64,000 bases of DNA from Epiperipatus broadwayi (GCA_028023455.1 JAQFVV010012398.1:4426682-4490681), one strand, 5' to 3'; counted from the stretch's first letter, positions 38,564-52,539 are shown. Program-made: numbers and translations. The notes: generated from the sequence alone by a model not told the origin.

Positions 38564-39844
38564 GTTTTAGAGTAAAATGTGTCATTTTTGACCATTTTAT
38601 CTCTTGCAATTTTAATTCTTGACTCTAATGATTTATTAATTTATTATTTTAAATAATTCCTACACATGTGTATACGTGCAGCATAATTCTACACCTACTA
38701 ATATTCTAGATATTGAGTTATTACTGGACTTGCTTACAGGGAATCTATAATAAATAAATCCCTTTTGCATGCATCATAAGGTGCAGCAGTACCAAGAAAA
38801 TAACCTAAAAGGATATCTGGATAAATACATTTAAGATACTCATCATAAGGTATCGTATTTACCGAATATTACCAGTGTATGTGCGCGTATATACACATGT
38901 ATACTTACACACTCTTAATACACCTTAGATTGACTTTATATTTATATTTACCTTTCAATATTATTTTTAAATACACATGAACATTACTTACACTATTTAT
39001 TTATATTACAATATTATTTATAACCCTTACAAAACATTATTTAAAATATTTATTTACACTAATCTTATAATATTATTTGTAAATCATTACAAACATCTTT
39101 ATTTAACATGCGTGTAAACAAAAAAATCTATTAGTTTATCACGAGTCACTTTTTATTATTATTTACTACAGATATATTTACACTTATTTATTTAACCTGA
39201 TTTTATCGATTTTATTTTAATTATTTCACCTACTTCAAATTCTTATTTTTCTAGAGTGCATTTTGTTTTTATTTTCATCATTAGGTAATAAATGTAATAT
39301 TAAGAGAAGCCGGCAGCAAAGTATGAGGCAATTCAACACACAGATCGATTTTGTGCTGATTTAAACCAACTTTTAATTTCCTGTGGAAATCGTGACTACA
39401 GCATAGGCATTTTTGTGCACAACGGATCATGAACAGGGACTTTAAGATTGCGAATGGCAGGACTATCTCTACTGCACATTCGACTCACTAAAATATTTAT
39501 TTTATTTGGTTACTGGGAATTTTTCCTCCAGATTTATTAACTTTTATATGCCAGGACTTTTCGACTGGCGCGTCATCATCAGTATTAATTATTTTTCACA
39601 CTACCCATCTGTAGAACAAAGTCACCACAAGAAGAGGCTTAATCCAACAAAAGTCACGCCTGGAATTTATCTCCTTGCCCAAATACTCGCACACACCTCA
39701 ATCCTAATTTAATACACTTTTTTTTTTTTTAATTTTATTTGATAATGTTTTATTTCCATTAATACGTTCATTATACACTTATTTATTTCATTTTTATTTT
39801 TAAAGCGTTATTTTTACTCTTTTTTTAAAAAAAAAAAAATTTTT

Positions 39845-40096
39845 CATTTTGCTTGTCTATTTTGATTTACACATTTATTTTGTTTGCGTCACGCTCCACT
39901 ATGTTCTAGACTTATGAGCTGGGATATCAATATAATCGATAAGACATAATTGAGGGTTTTTTGACATAATCATTTTGCTTGTCTAATTTGATTTTACATA
40001 CTTATTTTGTTTGCGTCATGCTCCTCTATGTTCTAGACTTATGAGCTGGGATTTAACATAATCAATAAGACATAATCGAGGGTTTTTTGACATAAA
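39845..40096. repeat. 126-bp tandem duplication in element 2
   Basis: Two adjacent copies starting CATTTTGCTTGTCTA at 39845 and 39971, each with TTTGTTTGCGTCA(C/T)GCTCC, TTCTAGACTTATGAGCTGGG and ending GAGGGTTTTTTGACATAA. No coding role visible. Confidence 0.85.
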
Positions 40097-40338
40097 TTGT
40101 TTTATCATTGCTCTGACATTTTAAAAACACTAAGATTGTTATTTTATTTTACTAAGACTAACTTTAATTATTTTTCATTATTCAAGCTAACTTTGATACT
40201 CATTTTTACATTTTGTTTAAAAAGAAAAACTATAGGTTATTTTTGTTTCATTAAACTTTGTTAAACATTTTCCGTTATTCCAAATCCATGGTCGTTAATA
40301 ACTAGGTCAAACCGGCGAATCCATCAGATTACATATTT

Positions 40339-41107
40339 TTAATTTTTGTCTGGCAGTTCTTTCTTTCTTTCTACTAATTCACTAACATAAACGATACTCC
40401 ATATTCTCACTTCTATCTCTCGATTATAATCTATTTTATCTCTTTCTCTTTCCGTTTTATTTTCTGCCTTGTAAATAAGAAAACCTTTAAGCTTCACAGA
40501 TCTCTGCCGTATTTTCCCTAACCATGAATATTTTTTTCTACGCTTTCTTTTTATTTTAAATCTACATTTAAAACAAATGCAAACTTTTACTTTAACCTTT
40601 TTAACTTTTTGTAAAAACTTTTCAACGCTATCTTCTACCTTGAACTTATGTCTCTCTTCTATTTCTTGATCTACATTTGTTTCTACTTTCTCTGTAGTAA
40701 CACTATCTGATTCTAATTTAATTTCTATTTCCAAACTACTATATTTACCACTATCTGACTCTACTATCTCTTTGATGACCTCAACTTCCTTATTTTCTTT
40801 GACAAAATCTACTTTTACGATCTCTTGATTTTTTACTTGTGTTTTAATCTCTTCTATTTCTTCACTAATTTCTTCTTTTATTTTAGTTTGGCCCCTTTTG
40901 ATCTGGTCCTTTAACTTTTCAAGCATTTCAGCTTGCCCTCCCAATTTACTCTTCATTTCATTATTTTGGTTTTTAAGCTCTTCAGCTATTTTTTTATATT
41001 CTTCGGCTGTTTTTTTTTTGTCTTTCAAACATGCTGGTTAGTAAAGCTATGATTTCTCTTTTTTCCTTGTTGGGGCTATTTTCTATATTTTTACCTTGAG
41101 TGTCCAT
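40339..41107 (-). pseudogene. Element 2 coiled-coil gag-like frame, offset by a frameshift
   Basis: The long open part (41028-40339, 229 codons) is a Lys/Glu-rich coiled coil over about residues 1-90, then an acidic stretch and a basic C-terminus (KIKRKRRKK near residue 160). It has no ATG of its own: its first displayed codon is TTG. An ATG at 41107 opens a 37-codon frame that overlaps it. The two frames change over at a run of ten A near 41010, so the reading frame is offset there. Position downstream of the PBS and composition suggest a gag-like product. No zinc knuckle is seen. The offset may be a mutation, a sequencing slip or a slippery site. Confidence 0.6.
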
Positions 41108-41521
41108 TTTGGCTTTATTTTTTTTTTTTTTATAATTTATAATTTTAAACACTTTTTATCATTATTTTTAATTCCATATTTTATTCACTTTAATAAGTTT
41201 ACTAATTTCTATTTTATTTATTTATTTCTAAACTGGAAATACATGCTGACTCCACCCCTCCTTTGTCCATTTTTCTCCACCCGATCTTAAAGCTTTAACT
41301 CCACCCAAACATCCACCTGTCTCTAATTTAACATAATGATTTATTTTAACCAATGTAAATAGCACAAATCTCTTTTCATTTAAAGAAAACAAAGTTTTCG
41401 GTCAATTCTTTTTTTTTTTTAAATTAAAACGCTTTAACATACGTAATTTAGCTTTTGTATAGAAAAACTTTTTTTAAACAAGAAACAAAGCATTTATTTA
41501 CTATTGTTTCTTAGGTCCAGC

Positions 41522-41541
41522 CCCAATGTTGGGAAAAGCCA
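41522..41541 (-). promoter_or_regulatory. Element 2 primer-binding-site-like sequence
   Basis: Minus-strand TGGCTTTTCCCAACATTGGG begins four bases after the 5' LTR end. The TGG start and CCCAAC core match the layout of the element 1 site. The primer tRNA was not identified. Confidence 0.65.
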
Positions 41542-41545
41542 TTTA

Positions 41546-43233
41546 TGTACCGGGTCGAACCACTGAAACCACCTACTTATACGTATATATAAGTTTTGGC
41601 TGGTTTCAAACTCCTTCATAATACATTTATAATCTTATAAAAGTTATGTGAACGAACCAGCACGTTCGAGCAAAATGGGAGATCTTATTGATAGCTTTAA
41701 CTATCAACAATGGCCCATCTCAGCTGCTAGATTCAAACCCCTACTATCCAAATACTTTATTTGTTTCAGGGTAAACCCCTGGGGCACCAGCTAGTCTGAA
41801 AATTAACGTATTTGGCAGTAGGCTCATAATCCAGCATTCGAAACATTCCCTTAAACTAGCTCAGTCTAATTTTATTCAATAACAAATTATACAAAATTGG
41901 TGGTGGAAAGAATTAATAAAAGGTTGGTAAAAAGAATTGTCTGACAAATAAAGTTTAAGTTTTAAAGACAATTTATTTACTAACATTAAATAATTTTAAA
42001 TATTCTATAACTTTAATATAATACACACACATTTTAAATTAACATTTCTGAACTAGTTTAAATATTCTTGTAGATTTTAATAGTAGAACATTGGTATTTA
42101 TCTAATACACTGATATAATGATCACGCACATATTAAACCATATAGCATTCACAAATATAATAATAAAGCATTGATAGCATTTGAAACTTAAACACACATA
42201 TCAATAGTTCATTTTATGTATCATAGAGTTCACATAATTTGAATCTTGAATATTTACAAATTACAGTGGTGGCTACTACGTATAAATGATAATAAATAAA
42301 GGTTTACCTAGGATTTTTGGTAACGTGGATATTGCTTGTTGTTGGCTGCTTCTGCTGCTTCTGATGGATTATATCTAACCGGTTAGATTTGGACGTTTCT
42401 TGAAGAGATTTTATGCGAAACCATTTGCTTTATTCTTGAAGACAGTTGAACGTTTGATGGAGGATTTCTGAGTTGTTATGCAGACATTATTTCTCAGGCA
42501 GGTTTTGATGATCTTGTTGGACTAAAAAGGCTGGAGGACAAGCGTATATTTCCCAAAGTTGCTCAACAATGCATGTTTGTTTCTGGATTCATAATAGAAA
42601 TGCATTGTTATCTCAAACTGGAACAAGGCTGTCACTGCAAACTAGACTGAATAAAACTCTTCACTGATTGTCCGATAAAATATTCCGTATTTATACTGAC
42701 GAAGTGTTTTCTTTTTGATATCCTCCGGCAAATATCTGTTGTCGAAATTCTTTAGCAATTAATCCTAAGACAACGTGTTTTTTGATTGATTGTTTAATTA
42801 GTAGTAGCTATTTCAAAATGTGTTGTTTTCATATCTTTAATTAGTAGCGCACCGCTGTGTTTTTTTTTTAAATACATTTTTCATTTATTTATAATATTTA
42901 ATACTGATACATTTTTTTTACATTCGCACGCACATATATAATTTTACTCTACACATCAAAACTAGTTTTAAGATTATTTTTCTTCTTTAATTTAAATGAA
43001 GAGATTTATATATATTTTTTAAAGCTTTTAAAATGTATTTCACTAATAATAATAAACTCTTTACTTCCTTTTTATAAAACCTTCAGTTTAACTTTAAGAA
43101 AAACCCCTTCCCACTTTAAATCAATGATTTTTCAACTTTTATTTCAAACTCTTTTGCGAAAGATTTTTTTGTTTTAATAATTTTTTTACGACAAAATTAT
43201 TTTATATACATGTGCCAATTTGACCTTGGCACA
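41546..43233 (-). repeat. Element 2 5' LTR
   Basis: 1688 bp direct repeat of 36895-38549. It carries the same TATA box (minus strand, about 42688-42696), CTACTAATTAAA boxes and end motifs, plus a private segment near 42203-42238 and a 9-bp TGCTGCTTC duplication near 42350. The scattered substitutions between the LTRs show that the element is not brand new. Confidence 0.87.
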
Positions 43234-46200
43234 ATATATATATATATACAAACAATGTACACATGAATACACATATATATTGTAATCTATGAAAGATGGG
43301 TTAACGTAATGAAATGAAAAACTAATGAAATGAATAACAGCAATAAGAATGCTACACAAAGTATAAGTTAAAATGTGAGGTAATAGCTAAGCTCAGTGGA
43401 TTTGTATTATAAATGCCATATGCTACAATAAAAAATACATAGGGAAAGCATTATAATAAAATATAATTAAAATACAAAACAACACGACTAGCAAAACTCA
43501 AGAGGGGGACAAATCTCAATTCACTCTAGCACACATGAAAAACTCTTAATGTTGTGAATATATGTCATTGAGATTACATTTAAATTTCTTCTACAAATTA
43601 CTGCAACTACCACTTACTTCAACTCTTCAGTATTTTTTAAGCATCTCATTGCTCTGATCAGATAAAAACATTATTTAATTCTTGTAAAATTTAGAAATAC
43701 TCTTTGAAAATCGATACCATTTAAGATCCATCTTTTGAGTGTAATTTCTTTATTAACCGAAATAAATTTAAATACTATAATGTCTGAAATTAAATTAGGG
43801 TATTTCAGAGTAATATGATCTCATTTAAACATAAAATAAATTCTCTTTGATTCTTTAAATCTATTCAATATTGAATGAAATCCTAGAAAATAAATAAATA
43901 AGTCACACTTTCCCTAAGTTAATGTTTTATTACTGGTGTGATGTTAATAATACCATTGCTAATTTAAATAAAATAAAACCTGTTAATTTTAGAATAAGAT
44001 AATGAATAATCTAGGATTACACTCAAAAATCAAGAATGGGTAAAGAATTTAATAGCCATTCTAAATATTCTAGAATAAATCTACTTGCACTTTTTCTAAA
44101 TATGAACTTGGTTTTTGTAAAACTAAATTTTAGCATAGAATAATAAATTTGATCTTCAAATATGAAAATAATTTTAAAATAAATATGCACAGTGGCTTGA
44201 AGTAAGCAAATCAAATTAGTTAAAGTGATCCAAAGTGATAAATCAAATTATAATTCTGTATTAAGAAAAATACATTTTTTTTTAGATGTAATTCTAATAT
44301 TTAAATAATCCAATAAAGTGGCTCTTATTAGCTTCAGTGTTCATTTATTTTTTTAGCAAATATACTTAAAATAATTTATAATATTTTATAAATACTTAAA
44401 TTTTATTTGTAAGTAGAATAAAACAAACATTTATTCTACAGAAAAACAAATACAAAATTACAAATATTCCATATGTGAGGCCACAGAATCAAAGGCTTTT
44501 TTAACTTTACATCCTCAAAATTTATGACAGAAGAATTAAAAAATTTACATCATGTTTTATAAAAAAAATATTCAATTGGATTAAATAAAATAATCCAGCA
44601 GGTTAAAGTAAACTTTCAATTGCTTAATTATCAAAAAGTTCTCACTTATCAATGCATTCATACAATGATAATAACCTTCATATAAGTAGTGTCCCTTCCA
44701 TAAATATTTAATATAGTCAATAATATTAATAGCTTACCAATCCAGTGGTGTAGGAGTGATAAGACAGAATTATATTGTCTATTTATGTCTATAATACTTT
44801 AAAATTTTAAAATTAATTATTTATCATATTTTGTCCTCATTATTAGCAAAGCTCAATCACATCTAAGCCAACCATGAATGCTAGAGAGAAAAGGTAGAAT
44901 TCCTCAATACCTTGATTAAAACCATTAAAATGTCAGATAAAATGATAGTAAAATATTACACATTATTTTTAAACATACTATGAACAAAAAATCCAGCTTC
45001 AGATGATTAAATAAGTTAAACTAAGAGTATGATGGTGTAGCTCATAAAATATACCTACACCTGAGGGCTAATAAAGGGATCTAGGACTCAGTCACTAGTC
45101 AGGAAAAATAATGAAAATATGATCAGGTACAAAAATATTAAGTAGAAATTGCTTTAAAATAAAGCCTAAGCTACTATTTCCAAAAATATATGTATAAGAG
45201 AAATACTCATGCTAACATCTCTTTTAAAAATAAGCTAGCACAATGATAAGAGAGATAAAATGCCACTATCTCTAAACATACTGGCATAAATAAGCATTCC
45301 TAAATAGAGAAAGAATAAATCTAACTCTAACAAAAATACTATAGCTAACAAATGTGAAAGATGATTAATAATAACTAATGCCAAATATGGCTTCATTAAC
45401 ATTAGCCAATAAATAAGCATAAAATAAATAACAAACATGCATGTACTTATTCAGCTTATAGCATAACAATATATCTTATAATAAATAATTCATATATAAA
45501 AAGTGAAACAAATACTATTTTGAAATATGCAAATATGATAAATTGCTATTCTGAAAACTTTAACTTAAAATATTTCAAAACTATATCATATACAATATAA
45601 AACCGATATGCACCTGAAATAAAACATGGTATAAAAAATCATAATACAAATAAATTTATCTTTTACCAATAAATTAAATAAAGTTCATCTTTCAATAACC
45701 ATTAGTGGAACATAAATAGGTAAATTTGGCAAATATAGTCTTGTAGACAGCAAATATATCCAAAATAATATGAACTTTAATTCAAATATTAAAATTTAGA
45801 ATATAAATGTAAAATATGAAAGAACTTCCAGATATCCTTAATGAAAATTTCAAAAGATATGCAAGCAAATAATAAGTTAAATATACAATCATTCAAATAA
45901 GTATCAACAAATTTAAATTATGATATATTTTATTAAGTTGCAATAAATAGTTCACTGGTATTTAAATTAAAGTTTCCAAATTTATCCATCAAAATAAATT
46001 ATCTTAATTTGCTATAATAAAGAAAATATTTTATAGGAGAATGCTTTTTTAAATCACACTTATCTAAAATCACAAAAGTATTTAGCAGGAGAAAAATACT
46101 TAATTTTAAATGTCATATTTATGACTACAACAGTCTCCATAGTAAAGCTCAGGGAGAGAAAGAGAGCTTGCAGATTTTAACATATTATTGCAAGCATTAT

Positions 46201-48162
46201 AAAATAATCAAAATGCAGAAAAATCACTTAAATTTATTAAAATATAATGTCATTTTTGCAGGTATATTTGATATTTCCATTTTATAAAGTAACTTATAAT
46301 TTTTTATCATATTGATTAAACAGTTTATTGCAAGATAATTTTTTTTATTACCAACCTTGAGAAAAGGATTTCTTTTTTTCAAAAGGAAAGAAAATAAAAC
46401 AGTCATAATAAATAAATTCTTTCATGTCATTTTTCAACATAATATAATGTCCTTTATTAGAATATAGCAAAATTAAGTTATTCATGGAAATAAAATATTA
46501 TTGTGATAAAATTAAATATTATCTTTTGTAGACTTAAAATAATTTATTTTAAAACATCTGATAAAACATATTCATCATAATAAAATATGTCTTTATCCTG
46601 AATTAAAAGTTCTTTGCTAGAAATAAATAAATTCTGGATAATATTTAATATGAAATGAGTGTTTTAAAATAAAGTATCAGGAAATTATTGATATTTTAAT
46701 GTCATTGTTGCCACTAAGAAATTTAAGTATTCTATGGCATCTTTAATTATAATGCAGATGTTCAAATGTACTTTGAAGTTGACAATTGCTTTTGTGTCAT
46801 TATAATGGTAATAATAATAATTGGTGAAGTTCTCCAACATGAAAATTTTGAAAAATAACATTCTAAACATTATGTTAATAAAATGGTACTATCCTTAAAA
46901 CTGGCTAGGAAATGAAGATTTCAGTTCCTTTGGTGTTTCAATTTAGATAATTGTGCCTAGATATTGTAATTTAATATATCATACTTAAGCTAAAAAAAAT
47001 TAAAGAAAATTACACATTTAAAATTTAACTGGAGCTTTTAAAATTCAAGTGCTACAAATAAAAAAATTAAAACTGATTGAGGACCCTGAGTAAGTGATAA
47101 GACTTTTGATTAAACTTTGCACCCTTCTATTAATTGGTTTGAATCCTTGATCTAATGTAATTAAAGAAGGTTGTCAAATAAAAATCTAACTAATTAATAT
47201 TCAGTTTTTAAAATAAATCAGCCTTTGTCTAGACAATTAAAAAAATTAATTAAAAATACTTCCTGGACAAATAAAATAATTACTTAAATATTACAGATAC
47301 CAGAATAAAATAAAATATTACATAATGAAATTTACATTGTATTAAAAAAAGTAAACAAGTATGACAGATAATCTGTAATATATTTATTTATCATTGTTTA
47401 AATCTCATCAAGTGTCTCAGAATATAAATTTTAAAACTATCTAAGAATATTTTAAAATAATTAATGTTAAAATAAGTATAATATTTATTTATTCATTTAT
47501 CTATTGTTTTAAAATCCTATCTTTACTTATCAGCTTTATTAAACTCTTTTTATACAAACAAATTTAAAATATTTAATAAGAATATTATGTGTTAAAATTA
47601 AAATGAATTAAAATATTATAGCCTTAATTTAAGTACTAGCAAACCTGATTTCTTAATATTAAAATAAATGCAAGCTTTTTGAAACATTTTTAATAATTAA
47701 ATCATGATTTTTAAACTTAAAATGCATTATTTATGATTTAAATTTCTAGCTAATTAAAAATTTAAAAACATTAGCATGATAAACATTTATTTAAGCTTAA
47801 AACTATTATAATTCAAGCTGTGTAATTTTTTTTAAAGCTGTACAATTGATAAAAATACTGATATAGTAACTTTTATATGTAAAAAATATGGGATTATAAA
47901 GCACTAATAAAAATCTATAAATGACAGAATTAAACTAAATAAGTTTTTTTAGATGTCTTGGCAATTTCAGTTGGCATTTAGTTTCTGCCAAAGTTAAAAT
48001 ATATAAATAATTATGTTTTAGTAATAAATAATGTAAAAAACAAAATATATGAAATTATAGTATTATTTTCAAATCATTTGAAAGTTGATATAAACACATG
48101 AACAAAATTATTATGGTTTTCTTTGTAATATATAATATAGTATTTAAATGTTTTTACAAATA
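43234..48162. other. AT-rich stretch, no gene recognised
   Basis: Starts with (AT)n and has no domain, RNA gene or long repeat that I can support. Frames such as 44023-44214 and 45235-45438 are hydrophobic or Ile/Lys-rich with no motif and are probably chance. Plausibly intron or intergenic. Confidence 0.45.
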
Positions 48163-48324
48163 GATGGTAAAGGACCCAGAAAGAGACCATATGTGAGATG
48201 GATGGATGAAGTAAGAAAGTGTGCAGGGGTGATGTGGAGAAGAGAAGCTAAAAATTGAAAAAGATGGATTGAACTTGGAGAGACCATCATGCAGTGGATT
48301 GATAATGGTTGATGATGATTATTA
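48163..48324 (+). mobile_element. 5'-truncated RTE LINE copy
   Basis: 162 bp matching the last part of the LINE at 17630-17788 (AGGACCCAGAAAGAGACCAT...GGATTGATAATGGTTGATGA), with the same TGATGATGA end. It is flanked by a 10-bp target duplication (TTTACAAATA) at 48153-48162 and 48325-48334. This is the usual product of incomplete reverse transcription, and its closeness to the long copy suggests one active subfamily. Confidence 0.9.
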
Positions 48325-48639
48325 TTTACAAATAAAACATAACATAGTTCAAAACAAAATCTAGATGCCATCTTATCTGGTGCTCTAATAAATATTAAAG
48401 ACACATGCATATATATATAGTACATCAAAAAATATTAAAATGGTAACTTATTTTTAAAAAAAGCATTTTGTTAAAAAAAACTAGTGCTAGTAAAAAATAA
48501 ACTTAATGTTCAGAAAAAAAGTATAAATATGCCTAAAATAGATATTAAAATTAAAATAGAATCCTGAAAAAATCCCTGGAGACATTTTAAAATACAGTGG
48601 TGGTATATTACCTTCAAAATATTGAAAATTTTTAGGGCA

Positions 48640-49905
48640 TGAAGTTGTGCCACATGATTGTTCCAATTTTAAAAATAAAGGGAATAGACAAAATTGCAGT
48701 AATTATCATGAAATATTATTTATTACAGCAAAGGTCTTTTCAAGAATTTTGTTGAATAAGTTATTCCTAGTAAAAGTTGAATGGTTACCTAAGACTCATT
48801 ATGGTTTTAGAGAATCCAGAAGCACTATAGAAATAGTTTCTATTATCAGGAAAATGCAAAAAATGAGTCAGGAACAAAAGAGTCATTTTATCACTTTTAT
48901 TAATTTAGTTAAGGCATTTGATTATATTATGGTTTTTAGTATTGTTTGAAATTGGTTGTTCACCAAAACATATTTATATTATACAGTTTCTACATAATGA
49001 AATGAGAAACAATGTTATTATTAAAAATAAAAAATCTGAGCACTTGAAATAAAAACATGTTAAACACGGATATTTATTTGTTCCACCATTGTTTTGAATT
49101 TCTATGGTGGTTATCTTTATAACTATTTAAAGGCAACTTAAAAAACAGTGATCAAGATGTGATACAAGTTTGATAGTGCAATTTTTAATTTGAATTGATT
49201 AAAAGCATAACTGCTATTTTTGCCAGTTCAAAAAATGGTTTATAGAATTTATTTATTGTTTTGAGTGCAGAATAAGACTTTGGTTTAATCAAAATTCTTT
49301 TCTGCCAGAGACAGAGGAAAAGCCTCAGAAACTTTTAGTTTGAATAATTATCAACTTCAGAATATAGATCAATTTAAATATCTTGGTAGTTTTCTGAGTA
49401 AGAAAAGTGAACTTAGATCTTAACATACAACACAAAATTCATGTGTTACTGTTGTTTTTAATAAGTTAAAAATAGGATATTTTATCACAGGAAGAAACTA
49501 CTGCAATTAAGTTAGCTGTATATAGAGCTGAGCTGTTATTTTACCTAATTTACTGTATGGAAATGAGACATGGACACAGTTTCATTTAAGAAAGTGTAAA
49601 ATTGTAAAAATACATTGGCAAGATGTTTTTCAGTTTTTTTGGATGTGGTAGTATAGAATCCACTATTGCAAAAATCACACTTTTATTTTATTGAATTGTA
49701 AAACAAATAAGCAATGTTTCCTAAAAGGATGTACTATGGTGAACTTGAACATTCTCCCATGTTATAAGAATTATCTCAAAGACATTCAAAAGAAGTGCAA
49801 AGTTTATTGTTTCCATCGAGAAAATATGGCAGATAATAGAATACAATGGAAAGCTGTAATTAGACATAAAGTTGAAGTATTTCAGAAAAAAAACATTTTC
49901 TGCTG
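48640..49905 (+). pseudogene. Decayed LINE of a second lineage (RT to C-terminus)
   Basis: Scattered frames give, in order, a CSNYHEI...KVFSRILLNKL block and YGFRESRSTIEIV, then FINLVKAFDY (RT first catalytic box) at 48647-48949. Further on come FKYLGSFLSKK at about 49373, LLYGNETWT at about 49550, WQDVFQFF at about 49617, and a final YKNYLKDIQKKCKV...WKAVIR block at 49691-49906. This order matches the RT and C-terminal part of common animal LINEs related to CR1/Jockey/RTE-like groups, but the sequence differs from the 14.7-kb RTE. Many stops and deletions make it inactive. The FADD box was not found. Confidence 0.7.
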
Positions 49906-51907
49906 ACAGCATAACAAATAAATATAAAAATGGACCATTGTGTTCTATATATGAATGTATTTGTGGTTCACATAATGGTTTGTATAGTCAATGATAAACT
50001 CATTTCTAGAATAAAGTTTTTTTTAATCTTTTGTTGGAATTGAAGTCACAATACTTGTTTATGAATGGCTATTGTATATATGTAGATATACTAAAGTTAT
50101 TACTTGTTTAAATTTTGAGCATAATATGGATAATTTAAAAACACAGGAGGTTTACATAGAGGTAATAAGAAATATAGTGTTGAATCATTATTATAAATTC
50201 ATTTTTGTTTCCTTTTTTTGAACAAACTTTCATCAAACAATCACAGAGCTTGAATTAAAATCTTGAAATTAAACTTGAAGATATTATTTCTCTTTTTTGT
50301 TGATAAGTTATGTTGTTGGCATTTATAGGATTTTTTTCTTTAACCTTATTTCTAGCCAATGTTAAATATTTTATTCTCTGAATATTTTTTCTTTGTTTTC
50401 AAAATCTTCAAAAATAACTGGTGCACATTTCATCCAGGCTTTTTTCATATATTCCCCATCATTAACGTTATTCCCATGTTTAGTTATTACATTTGAGACA
50501 AAACAAAAAAATAACAGCAGTTACGTTGGAATGATTTTCGATAAATTTTATGAAAGATGTTGAATGAATATTTATATTTTTAAGTGCTTGAGCATTATAT
50601 TGTTTTTGCTCATCTTTATTTTTTTTCAAGGAGCGATTTGTGATTGGTCTTATAATGATATTTTACTGATGATGTTCCGAACATAAAACACACATTACCT
50701 TGTTGCATTGGTTAATCATTACCTACATCAGTCTATCAATTTTGGAATTCTCTACTGCTTGATAATTTTTGTTTTTTATTTTCACTATAAAACGGTAACA
50801 AATTTATTTAAAAGTAAAATTAAATGAAAACTTTTATAATTTTATAAATCAAATACTTTTTATATGTTAAATTATATTATTAGTTTATTTTTTACCTTTG
50901 TAGCACAACCTCAGGCAAAAAAGAAAATGTTTTATTTTTTGCAAGAAAGGTACTTCATCCTAACAATTATATACATATATATTGCTTAGCAAGTATGTTG
51001 GTATTTAAATTATTTTGATAACGTTGATCATGTATTTCGTTACTGTGTTTGCAGTTTTGATTACTTTAAAAAATGAATGGGAATTGTGTTAACTACATTT
51101 AGACCAAAAAAGATTATGACCGAAAAACATTTTATCACTTTTGCTTTATGATTTGACAAGATTTACTTTGAAGACTTAGAAAATATTTTATTGAGTTTAC
51201 TTTGTTGTTTTATTACAATCATTTGACAGGTTTATAGAATATTCTGACTTACTTCTATATCACTCCCACATACACATGTATATGTACAAATTATTTTTTT
51301 CAAATGTTGTAACTTATTGTTTTTAATCAGAGTTCAATTGTAAATTAAATTCTAATATAATATTTTATTTATATATTTCACTTTGACTTTATAGTAAATT
51401 TGTTGTATTAGTACAGATTTAGCGATGAAAAAAAAAAAGAATAATTTATTCTAAAGCATAGAAAATTATGATCTATAAATAGTTTACTTGCCAATAAAAA
51501 GTTCATATCTACCATCTCTGGCACCCCTGCTAAAGGTGTGCTATGATAGCCCATTGCCTAAAGACCAGCTATCTGAAGTAAACGCATAAACTTATGGAAT
51601 TTGGAAAAATATATACAATCTACATTCACAACCAGGTCATAAAATGCTTGCTTATGTTTTATTTTTAATAACAAATTTAATTATGTAAAATACTGGCTCT
51701 GATATTTCAAAATACTTTTAGATCAGTTTATATTAAACTTATTTGATATTACTTTTATCAGAGTGTTATATTTTTGTCAAATTAAGATAATTAATCTGTT
51801 TAGGAAGGTGCAAATAGTGTCAGGTCATATTAGTTCAAATTCTTAGTTTGAAAAATGGTGTATTTTTTTTAATTTAAAAAAAAAAATAAAATCTGTAAAA
51901 TGAATAC
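49906..51907. other. AT-rich stretch, no gene recognised
   Basis: No supported feature. It ends with AATAC, the left target duplication of the gypsy element. Confidence 0.4.
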
Positions 51908-52313
51908 TGCAATGTATGTAAAAAATTCCCACACTTGTTAAAAATTAACAGGAACCAGATATTATCTTATCTTAGATCAGATTGAGTATTCATCACCAAA
52001 AATCAATATGCATATTATCAGATAGTACATTAGCCAATGACTAAAATAGACCAATAGGTGATGATGCTCGCTTAATCCAAATATTTACAGTCTGGATGGG
52101 GATCTGTTAATAAATAGTGAGTGTACTAAAATAGAATTATTAATGTGTTATCTACAAGAACATAGAGTGCATTATAATTAGAGACTAATAATAGTTTTAA
52201 GCTTTCTGCCCTCTGATAGTCTGTGAATTATTTTCAAGAGATCTACATATGTTATGTGATTCATACTCCTATTAGCCTGATCACAAGTTATTGTATAGAG
52301 TCCAAACATAGCA
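51908..52313 (+). repeat. Gypsy 5' LTR
   Basis: 406 bp, TGCAATG...ACATAGCA, aligned almost throughout with 56141-56539. Differences include a 12-bp stretch around GCCAATGACTAA present only here. Confidence 0.92.
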
Positions 52314-52315
52314 AT

Positions 52316-52332
52316 TGGTGCAGTGACAGGAT
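52316..52332 (+). promoter_or_regulatory. Gypsy primer binding site
   Basis: TGGTGCAGTGACAGG begins two bases after the 5' LTR end, where minus-strand DNA synthesis is primed by a tRNA 3' end. The tRNA was not identified. Confidence 0.7.
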
Positions 52333-52539
52333 AAAAAATAATTTTCTAACAGTTGTTATTGTCAGAGCACAAATAATCAAAAAAACTAGACTAGTTAAGT
52401 CATAGTAAGGAATATGGCTATAGCCCAATTAGGAATAGGTGAATTCAATGTAAATAACCCCTCCAAGTGACCCATATATACAAGACATATAGAGAAATAC
52501 TTTATAGTTAATAAAACTAATGATGATGTAACAAAAATT

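Larger units (their letters stand above)
36895..43233 (-). mobile_element. Element 2: 6.3-kb LTR element, non-autonomous
   Basis: Flanked by direct LTRs at 36895-38549 and 41546-43233 (minus strand TGTGCC...GGTACA) around a 3-kb interior with PBS-like site, coiled-coil gag-like frame and polypurine tract, but no recognisable protease, RT or integrase core. The left end shares the (AT)n tract with element 1 and the right end is followed by another (AT)n, so it inserted at the border of element 1. It resembles large retrotransposon derivatives that rely on a helper. Confidence 0.87.

Noticed and set aside
51520-51545. Short hairpin with CACC...GGTGTG as a possible regulatory RNA
   Set aside because: The stem is too short and imperfect to separate from chance.
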